A stretch of DNA of 64,000 bases from Lanius collurio (taxonomy: Eukaryota; Chordata; Aves; Passeriformes; Laniidae): positions 19,001,806 to 19,065,805 of the forward strand of contig JACBWW010000017.1 in NCBI GenBank assembly GCA_020086605.1, given 5' to 3'. How positions within the stretch are numbered: the first letter of the stretch is position 1; each line of letters starts with the position of its first letter. A program made the position numbers and the translations under genes. Below are positions 1-10,359 of the stretch, one piece after another. The notes beneath the pieces were generated by a model that worked only from the letters and a program-made list of their open reading frames with translations, was not told where the DNA came from and ran no database searches.

Positions 1-511
1 GGGGTCTGGCTGGAAGCTGATTGACTAATCAAAGTCTCCTTTGAACTGAAGAGCAGAAGTCAAATTTTTGTATCTTCTCATGCTCAGGGGAGCAATGCTA
101 AGAGGGTTTGTATTGGGAGTAATGATACTCCATAGCCACAAGGAACAGCCTTTATTTTCTTCTGTAGTGACAGTTTGAGTTCTGTACAAATGTGATAGCC
201 TAAGCTACTTGCCTGTCAGAGTCTGTTTTATTCTCAGGTAATAGCTAAATTTTGTAAGATCTCTGCAGAGGCATTATTAGCCTCTATTTTGTACTTTGCA
301 GACAGCTATAAAAATAGACGGGGAACATGAGGAGCACCAAGTTTGTATAACAGCATTTTGTTTAATCTGCTTCTAATGATAGATTGTAAATGTATTGAAA
401 CAGCCAGTGCATATTATTTTGTCTGGGTTCTTTTGTTTATGTAAAATTATAATCTCTGTTGATAGTTTAAAGTACTTGGGTTTGCTTACTGAAAGTATTT
501 TGTTTTCCTAG

Positions 512-619
512 ATTTCAGTAGCTGATCTCCCAGGACTGATTGAAGGTGCACATGCAAACAAAGGGATGGGCCACAAATTTCTCAAACATGTAGAAAGAAC
601 CAAACAGCTTCTCTTAGTT
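512..619 (+). CDS. GTPBP10: GTPBP10 exon with G3 motif
   Basis: Acceptor ttttcctag precedes the exon and donor gtaagt follows it. The 36 codons in phase 0 encode [14 protein letters not shown] and go on to [18 protein letters not shown] is the Mg2+/gamma-phosphate-sensing G3 motif of Obg GTPases. Confidence 0.93.
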
Positions 620-3278
620 GTAAGTTAAATAAAATTTACAGTTTATTGAAATCAAAGGCAGTGAAATAAAGAAAATGCATTTTAATTGCAATGTAGTGGG
701 AATAGAAAATCATTTCTAGTTTGCATGATTTATGATAAATACAGCTGTAATTCTGTTTACAGAATGGAACACTCAAATGACTAATGATAAATTAAATTCT
801 TAAATAGAATTTATCATTGAAAGTTTCCAATTAATTTAGAACAGTGAAGTGTTCCAAGCATAACAAAAGTGTAAGATCACCACAGGAAGTTTAAAAAACA
901 GACCTTTGATAAACACTGTATCAGAACTAACCAGTTTGTGCCTCCAGCCTCTGATGTTTCTTGAGTGTATAGTTGCCCTCTGTCATTTGCCCAGGAGTGA
1001 ACACATGGCTATGGACATTCCAGGGCAAAATAGTTGATGGAGAGTACCTTGATACTGTAATTTTACACCACAAAGCTTGTTTTTGTGTAACTTTTTCAGG
1101 TTGATATTTCTGGGTTTCAGCTGTCTATCAAGACTCAGTTCAGAACAGCCTTTGAAACAATACTGCTTCTAACAAAGGTAAGTTCTCATCTTCCTATTTG
1201 ACAGTTGTAGTTATGTGTTGAGTCAAGAAAATGGCTCAGTTTTGATCAAGAGACATTCAAATGTTAGTGTGTCTTCTGAATTTATAATATAAGGCCAGTT
1301 AACAAAGAGATTCTCCAAAATGATGAAGTCCTTATTTTTAATATAAGGCCAGTTAACAAAGAGATTCTCCAAAATGATGAAGTCCTTATTTTTATCTGTC
1401 CAGGTTAAACCACACTAGTTTATGTTGGGTAATAATAATAATTAATGATATAATTGATTAATCTATGCAGCACGTAGGGTATTTCTTATGGTCAAGTAAA
1501 GGTAAAAAGACACATCATTTTCAGTTTCCCAACCCAGTAGCATTTTAAGAAATAGAAGTACATGGTTATAGTTAAATCCCTGCCTTGATGCCCTTATTGC
1601 ATATCCTAACAGAGGAAAGACATCAGGCCCCAGCTTTGCAGATATTCGCTGTTTCCGTCTCTTAACTATCCTTCTGATTAAAATAATACATATTATGTCA
1701 TTTCAAATTTAGCTCTTAACTGTGTGATTTAAGTTGATGAATCTTCTAAATTTCAGGTATTGCTGTTTATTTTTAGTTTATTCATGGTTGTGATTTTCTG
1801 TTACTAAAATGCTAAAGAATTTTAACACTCTCTGAATGATTTTCCTTTATGTTTCATAGGTCTGAAGTGTTTCTGAAATTGATTTTGTGTTCATGGGTAT
1901 CAGAATAAACAAAAACCAAAACTTTTGTTCTTTTTGTAAGAGGCATTTCAGAATGAGCTAGCCTGTTTACCTGAAATCTGTCTTTGAGCAAAAAATGACT
2001 GAATCACTGAACAGTATTTTCTTCTGTCAGACTGCTTTAATCTATCAGCCTTGAGCACCTGAGTCAAACTCACAGCTGCTTAAGCAAGAAAGGCTATTTA
2101 GGCAATTAAACAAATGAGAGAGGAGATATAAAATTGAAGTAGCACTTGTTAAACTACAAATACTTACTAAGGGAAGTTTTCTTTTAAGGAACTGGAGCTG
2201 TACAAAGAGGAACTTGTAACAAAGCCTGCACTTCTTGCCATTAATAAAATGGATTTGCCTTGTGCAAAGGACAACTTGGATGAACTTATGACACAACTAG
2301 AGAATCCTCAAGGTAAATGAAATTACAACAGTAATGTTTTGTTAGAAGTAGCAGTAAGATTTCATCAGGATAACTCTTCATTTCAGGGAGTTGTTTGAAA
2401 CTGAAGTCAGCTATTAAATTTATTATTTGAACATATGTTTAAAATCACTTCCTGCATTTAGAGCTCTGTTTATATGCATTTGGAATGGCTTCACTGTTGG
2501 GAAAGGCCTGTAATAGAATGGAGATATCCCAGGTGATCTTTCCCAGCTATGATATGGGAGAGTAAGTTTTCAGCCTAGGTGTCTGGAATAAGAGTTGCCT
2601 GCATAGAAGGTCCCCTTACAGGCACTGACATAGATAGCATTTGTCGTGTGACTCTGGCCTGAGCACATGAAAATTCTGGACAGGCATGTTTACTTCAATT
2701 TTGCAGTTCCATTGGGGTGAGTTGCTTTCTCTTTCCTGGAGTGTGTAGAAACCAGAAAGGCTTAAGACCATATTCTCCCATTATCTGCAGCTTGGGATCT
2801 CTTAATACTCTTCAGAAGTGTATAGAATCTTCTCATGGCAGCATTAAGAGTGGTATAACTGCTATGTTAGTGCTTGTCTTCTGAGATTTTAGCTATATTT
2901 TAAAAAACTAATTAAACAGATAATGTGCATGTTAATTGCAGTTATTTTTATAACTGTAATTTATTAAAGTTTATTTTCTACATTTAATGGGATTTATGGG
3001 CTTTGTAGTGATACAGTATTTGGGGATTGTACTAACTCTTTCAATACAATTTTTCAGATTTCTTACACTTAGTAGAGGAAGAAATGATTCCGGCAAATAC
3101 TCTTGAATTCAGAGATGTAATTCCTGTATCTACACATACTGGAGAAGGAATTGAGGAACTCAAAACATGTATAAGAAAATCCATAGATGAGCAAGCAGAG
3201 CAGGTGAACGCAGAATATCGGAAAAAGAAACTCCTACTTTTACAAACTTCCAAAGAAGAACAAATGAATAGAAGCTAG
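512..3278 (+). CDS. GTPBP10: GTP-binding protein 10 (Obg-family GTPase), last four coding exons; 5' part lies outside the window
   Basis: The exons are 512-619, 1100-1177, 2189-2312 and 3058-3278. They join in frame with GT-AG introns to give the C-terminal 176 residues; the family member in human is about 387 residues. The conserved G-domain motifs are visible: G3 DLPGLIEG, G4 NKMD, and a G5-like segment VSTHTGEG followed by [11 protein letters not shown]. Established knowledge: GTPBP10 (ObgH2) is a mitochondrial Obg GTPase needed for late assembly of the large mitoribosomal subunit. The N-terminal Obg fold and the G1 P-loop are absent because the window begins inside the gene. The C-terminal tail after [15 protein letters not shown] is shorter than I recall for the human protein. 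CLDN12 follows on the same strand, as in other vertebrates. The gene identity is firm, while the exon ends are read from splice consensus only. Confidence 0.95.
1100..1177 (+). CDS. GTPBP10: GTPBP10 exon, 26 codons
   Basis: Acceptor ctttttcag and donor gtaagt flank a phase 0-0 exon that encodes [20 protein letters not shown] and then ILLLTK. This matches the segment between G3 and G4 of GTPBP10. Confidence 0.92.
1285..1394. repeat. Perfect 54-bp tandem duplication in a GTPBP10 intron
   Basis: A unit of period 54 starting near TATAAGGCCAGTTAACAAAG occurs twice with no mismatch. Bases 1285-1340 equal 1339-1394. It lies in the intron between exons 1100-1177 and 2189-2312. Complete identity points to a recent duplication or an assembly artefact. 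Confidence 0.95.
2189..2312 (+). CDS. GTPBP10: GTPBP10 exon with G4 NKMD motif
   Basis: Acceptor cttttaag and donor gtaaat flank 124 nt, giving a phase 1 end. It encodes [20 protein letters not shown] followed by MDLPC. NKMD is the guanine-specificity motif. On the opposite strand this interval overlaps an accidental open frame. Confidence 0.92.
3058..3278 (+). CDS. GTPBP10: GTPBP10 terminal coding exon
   Basis: Acceptor atttttcag is followed by the exon, whose first two bases complete the Asp codon split by the intron. It encodes [20 protein letters not shown], the G5-like VSTHTGEG segment and a basic tail, and stops with TAG at 3276-3278. Confidence 0.94.
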
Positions 3279-4105
3279 CACTCCTGGATGGATCCAACAC
3301 ATTTTAGTAATTTTACTATGCACATGAAGCCTTTGTTGTGCAGACCTTCCATTTAATTGTTCCCTCTTCCATCATTGCCTGATTCCCTCCATTTGTTAAA
3401 TTACTTGGGTAGGGCACAGTGAGTAAAGGGCAATTTTTTATTTATTTACGCTGGCTATGAAGGTTAACAGAGTAAAGACCAAAGTATGTGCAACTTAAAG
3501 CACTGCTTAACAACTGATGCTCCCTGGAGTATTTTTTGCCAAGTGAGAGGAATGGAGGGAATATAACTTACACAAAGGAGCAAGTTCAAGGACTCTACAT
3601 CTGCCATGGGCATCTGAAGAATGAAGGGGCATTTCTGATGGAAGAATTTTCCAGGGTCTGGGGCTTTTAAGGTGAACCAGTTCTGCTATTGTGAGAGGCA
3701 TTGGATTGTAGGGTTTTTGTTGGGTTTAAGGATATAAAGGAAAACACATGTAAATGGCTGCAAGGAAGTGATTTGTAGGAGCACAGAAAGCAAACTGTTT
3801 TGTAATGTTTGAGGGTTTTTTGACACCTGCTGGTGCCTACTGTAGTTGGTTGTATAAATCCTGATTCCAAATTCTCATGCTTAAATTGTGATTCCCTCCT
3901 TCTATGGAGTTGTTGAGTTTATGTTATGTTTTGGTGAAGAAAATGACTGCTTCTCAACAGAGCTATACATTTCTGGGAATATTTAGTGTTCTATATTTTG
4001 TATTACAAGAAGGCAAACTTTTATTTTGAAAAAAAAATGTAAGTCCTTTATTGCCAGAGTGTTTTCTACTTGAAAGCTATTAAATTGATTGTAAAGCAAA
4101 AGAAG
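3279..4105 (+). other. GTPBP10: GTPBP10 probable 3' UTR
   Basis: The sequence after the stop is AT-rich and non-coding. An ATTAAA signal lies at 4079-4084, and the 3' end is placed about 20 nt beyond it. The exact cleavage site is inferred. A CR1 fragment begins about 250 bp further on, so the transcript probably ends before it. Confidence 0.5.
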
Positions 4106-4351
4106 ACTGAATACATCAAAGGCTTAGAGTTTAGTTTTGTTTTGTTATATGTGTATCATACCCTACTTCTTTAAATTTTGTTAAAAGTATTCACTTTTTT
4201 GGGAAGAAAGTTATGGTTTCTTATAATGCATTTCTTTTATCATTGGTATTGGTTCTTACTGTGATTTCCCTCTAATTTTACTGCCTTTGGAGCTAATATG
4301 TCTTTACTAAAGCTAACAATAGGCTGTCAATTATTTTTGATACTCCATTTT

Positions 4352-4680
4352 ACAGAACTGCAGAATCAGTTAGGTTGGGAAAGACCTGTGAGATTGAGCC
4401 CAACCAATGATCAAACACCACATTGTGAGCTAGAACATGTCGCCTTGTCCCCTCTGTCCTTAAACACCTCTACCCTCCACCTCCCGGGGCAGCCCGTTAC
4501 CCTTTCTGTGAAGAAATTGCTCATGATGTGCTATCTAAGTCTGCCCTGGCCCAGACTTAGGCCATGTTCTCTCATCCTGCCGCTGTTTGCCGCAGAGAGA
4601 CCCACGCCCACCTGACCGCAACCTCCGCAGGAAGTTGTAGAATGATAACATCACCCCTGAGCCTCCTTTTCTGCAGGCTA
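4352..4680 (-). mobile_element. CR1 LINE 3' fragment
   Basis: The + strand reads as the reverse complement of the avian CR1 3' end. It starts near GAATCAGTTAGGTTGGGAAA, continues through GGGCAGCCCGTTACC and TTTCTGTGAAGAAATTGC, and ends near CACCCCTGAGCCTCC. The element is 5'-truncated, as is usual for CR1. An open frame of about 105 codons across it on the + strand is a by-product of the repeat and not a gene. Confidence 0.9.
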
Positions 4681-4869
4681 TTTCATAGATGAAAACGACA
4701 TTTTGCATTTTCCAGACTTAGTGAACACCGTTCCTAACCTCACACATAAAGGGGGGCGTGGGGGTGCGTTTGGAATAAGCCAGCTTGGCTTTACTGAAGC
4801 TGTCCGCCGTGGGCCGCAGCTGCCTGCTGTAGTCAGATTCCTCTGACCTGTAGCAAGCTGGCCTATCGG

Positions 4870-5310
4870 AGGGATGTGTTTTGGAGCAGCGGTGTTCTCG
4901 GCCGGTGCTGGGGGAGCTCCGCACTCCTGCTTTGCACCGGAGAGGCCGCCGGCAGTTGTGCCGGTCGGGCCCGGGCCCGCAGTGCGCCGGCGCTGCCGCT
5001 CCGCCCCACAAGGCCCCGCGCGGCCGCGGCCTCCCCTCAGCGCGGCGGGAGCGGCGGCTCCGCGGCCGGGAGCGCGGCCATGGCGCCTCCTCTGCGCGGC
5101 AGGAAGGTGAGCGGCCCCGGCGGGGTGGGCACGGCGCTCCCCCCGCCGCCGGGATGGGATCCCGCTCCCTGCGGCACTCCCGGTTCCCCCGCTCCCTCGC
5201 GAGTCCGGGATCGCGGTGCGGCAGGCTCCGAGCGCTGTCGCGGGCGGGGGTCGGCAGTGGTCCCCGGGGAGCCCCGAGTGTTCTCTCCGTGTGTCAGCTG
5301 CTCTTTCCGA
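4870..5310 (+). promoter_or_regulatory. CLDN12: CpG island, probable CLDN12 promoter and first exon
   Basis: This block is sharply GC- and CpG-rich compared with the AT-rich DNA on both sides. A good splice donor, AAG|GTGAGC, sits at 5106/5107. The island lies between the GTPBP10 3' end and the CLDN12 coding exon, so it is the natural CLDN12 promoter. The transcription start is not determined. Long overlapping open frames on both strands here result from the lack of AT-rich stop codons. Confidence 0.75.
5080..5106 (+). other. CLDN12: Candidate upstream ORF start in CLDN12 exon 1
   Basis: An ATG in strong context (GCGGCCATGG, with G at -3 and +4) opens nine codons, MAPPLRGRK, that run into the donor at 5107. 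If exon 1 is spliced straight to 9600, the frame stays open to the stop at 9789-9791 and overlaps the CLDN12 start in another frame. If the candidate exon at 7427 is included, it stops two codons after that junction. Whether it is transcribed is unknown. Confidence 0.35.
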
Positions 5311-5460
5311 TACAGTCGGTAAAATAATTACCGTGCTCCAAGTTTTTCTTGGATGTCCTAAACTGTTAGCTAGGATCTTTAATTCTAAGACGGTACAGCT
5401 AGATTTAATTTTAAAAACAGTCTTGTGGGATGTAAAACTGCATGATTGAGTCCCAGAATT

Positions 5461-5483
5461 AAAAAAAAAAAAAAAAAAAAAAA
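5461..5483. repeat. Poly-A tract
   Basis: There are 23 consecutive A followed by GAAAAGAG, in the first CLDN12 intron just 3' of the CpG island. I see no recognisable retroelement body upstream. Confidence 0.9.
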
Positions 5484-7426
5484 GAAAAGAGTGGTGGCAC
5501 TGGTTCTGAACCAGTCCCTTGAAACTGGAGAGCTTTAGGCCTCGAATTTCTCGTGGCCAGTTACCCAAAGCTCATAATAAATTTTAAACTGCTGATACTA
5601 TTGTGGATAGTTAAATAATCCGTTTATTTATAAATTGTGCTGATCAATTATACTGTGACCGCTCTCCTATAGGGCTTTATAAAACAGTGATGGTTCCCAG
5701 ACTGTAGTCTTCTCAAGGCCATGCAAGGGAACAGAGCTGGTTTTACTCATTTCTGAATTATGTCTATAGTAAATGTCTTTTTTGTCTTTGTTTCATTTTT
5801 TTCATCTTGTGGAACATTAACGATTTACCAATTTTTAACCAGCTTCAGCCAGCATCTCTTGTTACGGCAACGTGGATATTTAAAATAGGAGGTAAAATTT
5901 GTCTCTGAAGTGCTATTAGGACTGGTAACTTCTGTGGATCAGATATAAGAGCCTTGCACAGTACAGCTGTAAAATCCTTGGGATGGAAAAAGCTGAAGCC
6001 AAGAATCTAAGGCAAGGCAGGGTTTTATCTAGCCAAAGTGTGCTTTCTTCCCTTGGACAACTAGTTCAGAAGTGGTTGAAGTTCCTACTTGTTCAGCACC
6101 ACCAGGGATAGATGATAAAATGAGATGGACTAAAGAGAGGAAGAGAAAATCAAAAGAAACTCCATGTCTGCAGAAATGAGTTGGATATTGTGGAATATTC
6201 TATAGCTGCTCTGTATCTGTTTATTACAACACAGGTTTCATCATTTAATGGGAGGAACTTTTGGGCCAGGTACAGCTCCCTTTGACAGCTTTGTTTGCTT
6301 GTACTAATTTTCTAGTTAATTATGCTGTTGTGGTTGTTCATGGGTGTGAACCTGCAGAGGGAGGTCTGTGTGTTTATCTTGGCTTCAGCTGCAAAGTGCA
6401 CAGAAGGCTTGAAAATTAGTCAATAATGTTAGTGAACAAAAGCTGCTGCTCCAAGCTGTGCATCTGCATTTCTGTGTCTTATATGCAATAGCATTCATAT
6501 TAATGAGTTTCCAAATCCGATGCCCTCTTTCTTATTTAGTGAAAAAATCGGGGTTCATGACTATGTTGCAAAGTCTCTTTCTTGCCTAGATAGTTTGATA
6601 GAAGAATTTATTTGATGTTGTTGTAGGTGATAGAGCCTATTCATATATGAATTTTATAATATTTCAGGGTTTGATATGAGTAGTTTAGAATAAACTGTAC
6701 ATGCTAGCCCAACAAACTCGCCCTTAGGTTGTAGCTTTTAACAGTTGCATAAATGACATAGTTGGAGGTCTGATGCTGTCCAGTAGTAAAGTGATTTACT
6801 TATTATGTATGACCTTCAGATTTGATCTTGGGACTTGGATGTGGGTGTAGAAAATCCACAAGAGAGTCTTTTCCTCTGGAAAAGCTGGACAGCCATTGAA
6901 AAGGCATTACCACTATTTCCGGTCTTTCTCCCATTTCCTTGAAACCTTCGTATAGAGGGCAGGAAGGAAAAGAGAACCACAAGGGTATAAACAATGCAGA
7001 GCCTGTGCTTTGTTTTCTTACACTAAATAATCATTGCCCCCTTTCCTCAGTGCTGTTTAAGTGCAGCCTTGGACCTAACATCCAAAGTAATCATTCTGTA
7101 TGACTTCTTACGGATTTTTTTCTAAAAATATAAAATTCAAAATGCAAACTCTGCGTCTTGAAACACCCATAAGAAAGGCAGGTTTTTGCACCCTTCTTAT
7201 CTGTTGAGATGAATAGATAGATAACAAGCTCTGGAGAAGAAAACTGAAGAAAGAAAAAATTAGTAGTTTGAGTTTTGTTTTGTAAAAAAGAGGAAATTAT
7301 AGAAGGTGATGGAGTTGGCCTAAGGCAAACATATCTGATATTCCTAATTCCTGAATTGCAGTGTAAATGCTGTTGCTGAAATTGCATGAAACAAATGTGA
7401 TGTTGACTCTTTGTTCTGTTTCTTAG

Positions 7427-7494
7427 ATCCAGTAACACCTTTTTTCCTGCTTAGAGAAGTTGCTACGGTTTCTCTTGATTTGAGAACACTGCTG
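7427..7494 (+). other. CLDN12: Candidate non-coding 5' UTR exon of CLDN12
   Basis: A pyrimidine-rich acceptor (ttgttctgtttcttag) ends at 7426 and a consensus donor (CTG|gtaagt) starts at 7495, giving a 68-nt candidate exon. A second acceptor ending at 7454 would give 40 nt. Claudin-12 genes elsewhere carry non-coding 5' exons, which makes this plausible. No RNA evidence is available. Confidence 0.3.
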
Positions 7495-9621
7495 GTAAGT
7501 ACACTGGAACCATCTTAATTACGACAATACCTGTTTTGTTAATGTCTTCATCAGGGATCTGAAGTTATAATAACAGTCATAAAGACAGTACTATTTGCAA
7601 GATGGGATAGGATCTCCCCTGATAGAAGGGATTGTGGATAACTTGCCTATTTTCAGTAATCTACTACTGCAAATGAATTTTCAGAAACAGCAGGTTTCTG
7701 AAAATGGTCAGTCATTTGTTTATTCCAGCTGGTTCTCCTATAGCTCTGTATTGGAGTATGCACTGTCTCCATGGAAGTTTTATCCAGTTAAAGGCAAGCT
7801 CTTTACAGAAGATCAAAAGCATCAAGCTTGAGGAAAACAAAATTTTATCCTATATTAGATTTACCCCTCAGGCTCATTTGTTATAGTTCCATTTTCTTGC
7901 AGGTTGATTCTGTTGACCTTACCGAAGCTAGGCTTAAGCATCATATTAAAATAATCATGATGGAAGCACTTCTCTGGTCCCCCTACCCAGGGGGTATCCT
8001 GTTAATGACCCACCATCTGAAAAGTTTACTGCCATGAGAAGAGTAGCTCGCCCATGCTCAGCTATCCTTAGCAACAATATAATGCCCTCTTTTTACAAAT
8101 AAGGTAGTTTTTTAGCATAAATGTGGTTGTCATTATTTCTTTCCAGAGTGCTTCTTTAGAAGTCTGTGATCAGCACTTAATGGTGCCCACATTCCACTGC
8201 AATTCTTCAGGGTTAGATGGCATGAAATAATTGCCTAATGGTTTCTTAGGAAACAAACTGGACTTCATTTATTTGTCTATAAATCAATAGAATGCTGGCT
8301 AGCTGTATGGCTTGATAATGCTTTTAGTGTGTTTCCAGTGTACAAGGGAATTCCTTATCTGAAAACTGGAGCTCCCTGGACGTTTGCAGGTATAATAGGA
8401 GAGTGAGGGATCAGATCCAGTTGCCTTTTTCTTTGCAACCACGTCTGTAACCTTTCTGTGATACAGATAGTTGTTACTTGTACATGCATTAAGTAGAACT
8501 TCTGGTACTTAAGGAATTGGTTTATGACTTTACACAAATATGCACATTGCAGTATAATGATTTGGAAGAAATTTCAGGAGAAATTTATAACTGAATGGTG
8601 CTCAGTGAGAATTTACAACATATCTGTTCAGTTTTAGGTACTATAATTCTTAGTGTCCGGCTTCAAGTACATTCTGGGGTGAATGCTCAGTTCCTGTTGT
8701 GTATTAGGCATCTTGAGCATGCAGAGAAGGGTTAACTTGAATTGAGTCTTTTTTTTTTTTTTTCATTTTTTGTTCTTTAAAGACCTGTCATTGAGACTAT
8801 TTCTCAGCATCTCTGCAGGCCAGAGGCTGTAGTAGGTATGTAGACAGTAGTTATATTGAAAAGGAAGCTTCAACAAACGAGCAGGGTTTAACACTTGCTC
8901 TGAAGTGGAAAATGTGAAAGCTGAAAAGTCATCTGCTTTGTGTAACTGTTTGTGGGCTTGGACAGTTGATTCTAAAAGGTAGGAGTAGTCTGGTAGAATT
9001 GTTAGTGGCTGGTGAAAAATTCATAGTAAATTACTCAACAGAGCCTCCACCACTATCTCACAGCTCTCGACAACAGTTTGGCCTATATAAAATGTGTATA
9101 ACTGCCTACATATGCATTCCTTGCCAGTCTAATGATGTAGAATTTAAGCAACTCCCTTTTACTCATGCAGCAGCATGGTAGGACTGAGCATGCACTCTGA
9201 TACTGTATCTGGGCTAAAGACAGGGAGCTGCCATTTGAAGACAGGTGAACTTAAATTGTGCTCAGTCAGTGATTCACCTTCTTCACCTGGACTCTGTAAC
9301 AAAGTCCATGCAGTGACACAGGGAGAAAGGTTGTGTAGACTCACGCTTTCTTTTTCATCTTGAACCCAGTGACTTTAGCAGTCTGTCAGCTGAGAAGTCA
9401 TAACAGTCTGTAAAATAATCTGACGTTTCATTAAAGCATGAATGTGGTAGTGTTACCACTGTCTTAAGTGTGTCAGACAAAGAAGGTGCCAGAGAGTTAG
9501 TGCCTACCAGCTGTCATCTGAGTTTATTAAGTGGCACGAATCAACTGTAGATAGTCCTGAGTCCATGATTTTCTTTTATATTTTTCTTTTTAATTGCAGG
9601 AAACAACTTGTGTGGGCAAAT

Positions 9622-10359
9622 ATGGGCTGCCGGGATGTTCATGCAGCGACCGTACTGGCCTTCCTCAGCGGAACAGCCTCAGTAGCCGGACTCCTTGCAG
9701 CAGTTCTGCTTCCAAACTGGAGGCAAATGAGACTGTACACATACAACAAGAACGAGAGGAATGTGACTGTTTACACCGGACTCTGGATTAAGTGTGCACG
9801 CTTTGATGGGAGCAGAGACTGTGTGATCTATGACCCACAGTGGTACACGGCTGTCGATCAGCTGGATTTGCGTGTTCTTCAGTTTGCCCTTCCTCTGAGT
9901 ATGTTTACTGCTGTCTCAGCTCTGTTCCTCTGCATGATTGGAATGTGTAACACAGCCTTTGTATCAAGCGTGCCGAACGTCAAACTGGCCAAGTGCCTGG
10001 TAAACAGTGCGGGCTGCCATCTCGTGGCCGGCCTCTTGTTCCTGCTTGCCTGTACCATTTGTCTCACTCCATCCATCTGGGTCATTTTTTATAACAATTA
10101 TCTGAACAGAAAATACGAGCCTGTCTTCAGCTTTGACATCTCTGTATTTATTGCCATTGCCAGTGCCGGCGGTCTGTTTTTCACTGCCATCCTGCTGTTC
10201 CTCTGGTACTGTGCATGCAAAAGCCTCCCTTCTCCTTTCTGGCAGCCCCTGTATTCCCACGCCCCCAGCATGCACAGCTATGCCTCTCAGCCATACTCAG
10301 CACGTTCTCGCCTCTCTGCCGTAGAAATTGACATTCCTGTTGTGACACATTCATCTTAA
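9622..10359 (+). CDS. CLDN12: Claudin-12
   Basis: A single coding exon encodes 245 residues; the human protein has 244. It has four hydrophobic segments at roughly residues 10-30, 88-108, 128-150 and 172-198. The first extracellular loop carries the claudin signature W33...GLW(53-55)...C58...C67. The protein starts [12 protein letters not shown] and ends [11 protein letters not shown]. Claudin-12 is known to lack the usual C-terminal PDZ-binding motif, and that fits this tail. The start at 9622 is chosen because the splice acceptor ttaattgcag ends at 9599; the in-frame ATG at 9565 lies upstream of it, inside the intron. Family knowledge: claudin-12 is a tight-junction membrane protein linked to paracellular Ca2+ permeability. 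It sits between GTPBP10 and PTTG1IP2 on the same strand, as in other vertebrates. Confidence 0.97.
   Translation: MGCRDVHAATVLAFLSGTASVAGLLAAVLLPNWRQMRLYTYNKNERNVTVYTGLWIKCARFDGSRDCVIYDPQWYTAVDQLDLRVLQFALPLSMFTAVSALFLCMIGMCNTAFVSSVPNVKLAKCLVNSAGCHLVAGLLFLLACTICLTPSIWVIFYNNYLNRKYEPVFSFDISVFIAIASAGGLFFTAILLFLWYCACKSLPSPFWQPLYSHAPSMHSYASQPYSARSRLSAVEIDIPVVTHSS

Noticed and set aside
2045..2296. 83-codon antisense frame in GTPBP10
   Set aside because: It overlaps a genuine + strand exon and has no recognisable product.
4298..4615. 105-codon frame on the + strand
   Set aside because: It lies almost wholly in a reverse-oriented CR1 3' fragment.
4678..5568. 296-codon frame on the - strand across the CLDN12 CpG island
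   Set aside because: It runs through a CR1 edge, the GC-rich island and a poly-A tract read as Phe-Phe-Phe. The product is low-complexity Ala/Arg/Gly/Pro, and several other frames are open over the same bases, so it reflects base composition.
9565..9621. Upstream in-frame ATG that would give claudin-12 an N-terminal extension of 19 residues
   Set aside because: The ATG sits in the pyrimidine-rich tract before the acceptor at 9598-9599. Claudin-12 begins [10 protein letters not shown], so the start is 9622.
9594..9791. Separate small protein overlapping CLDN12 in another frame
   Set aside because: As an independent gene its ATG is inside the intron acceptor region. It matters only as the possible end of the exon 1 uORF.
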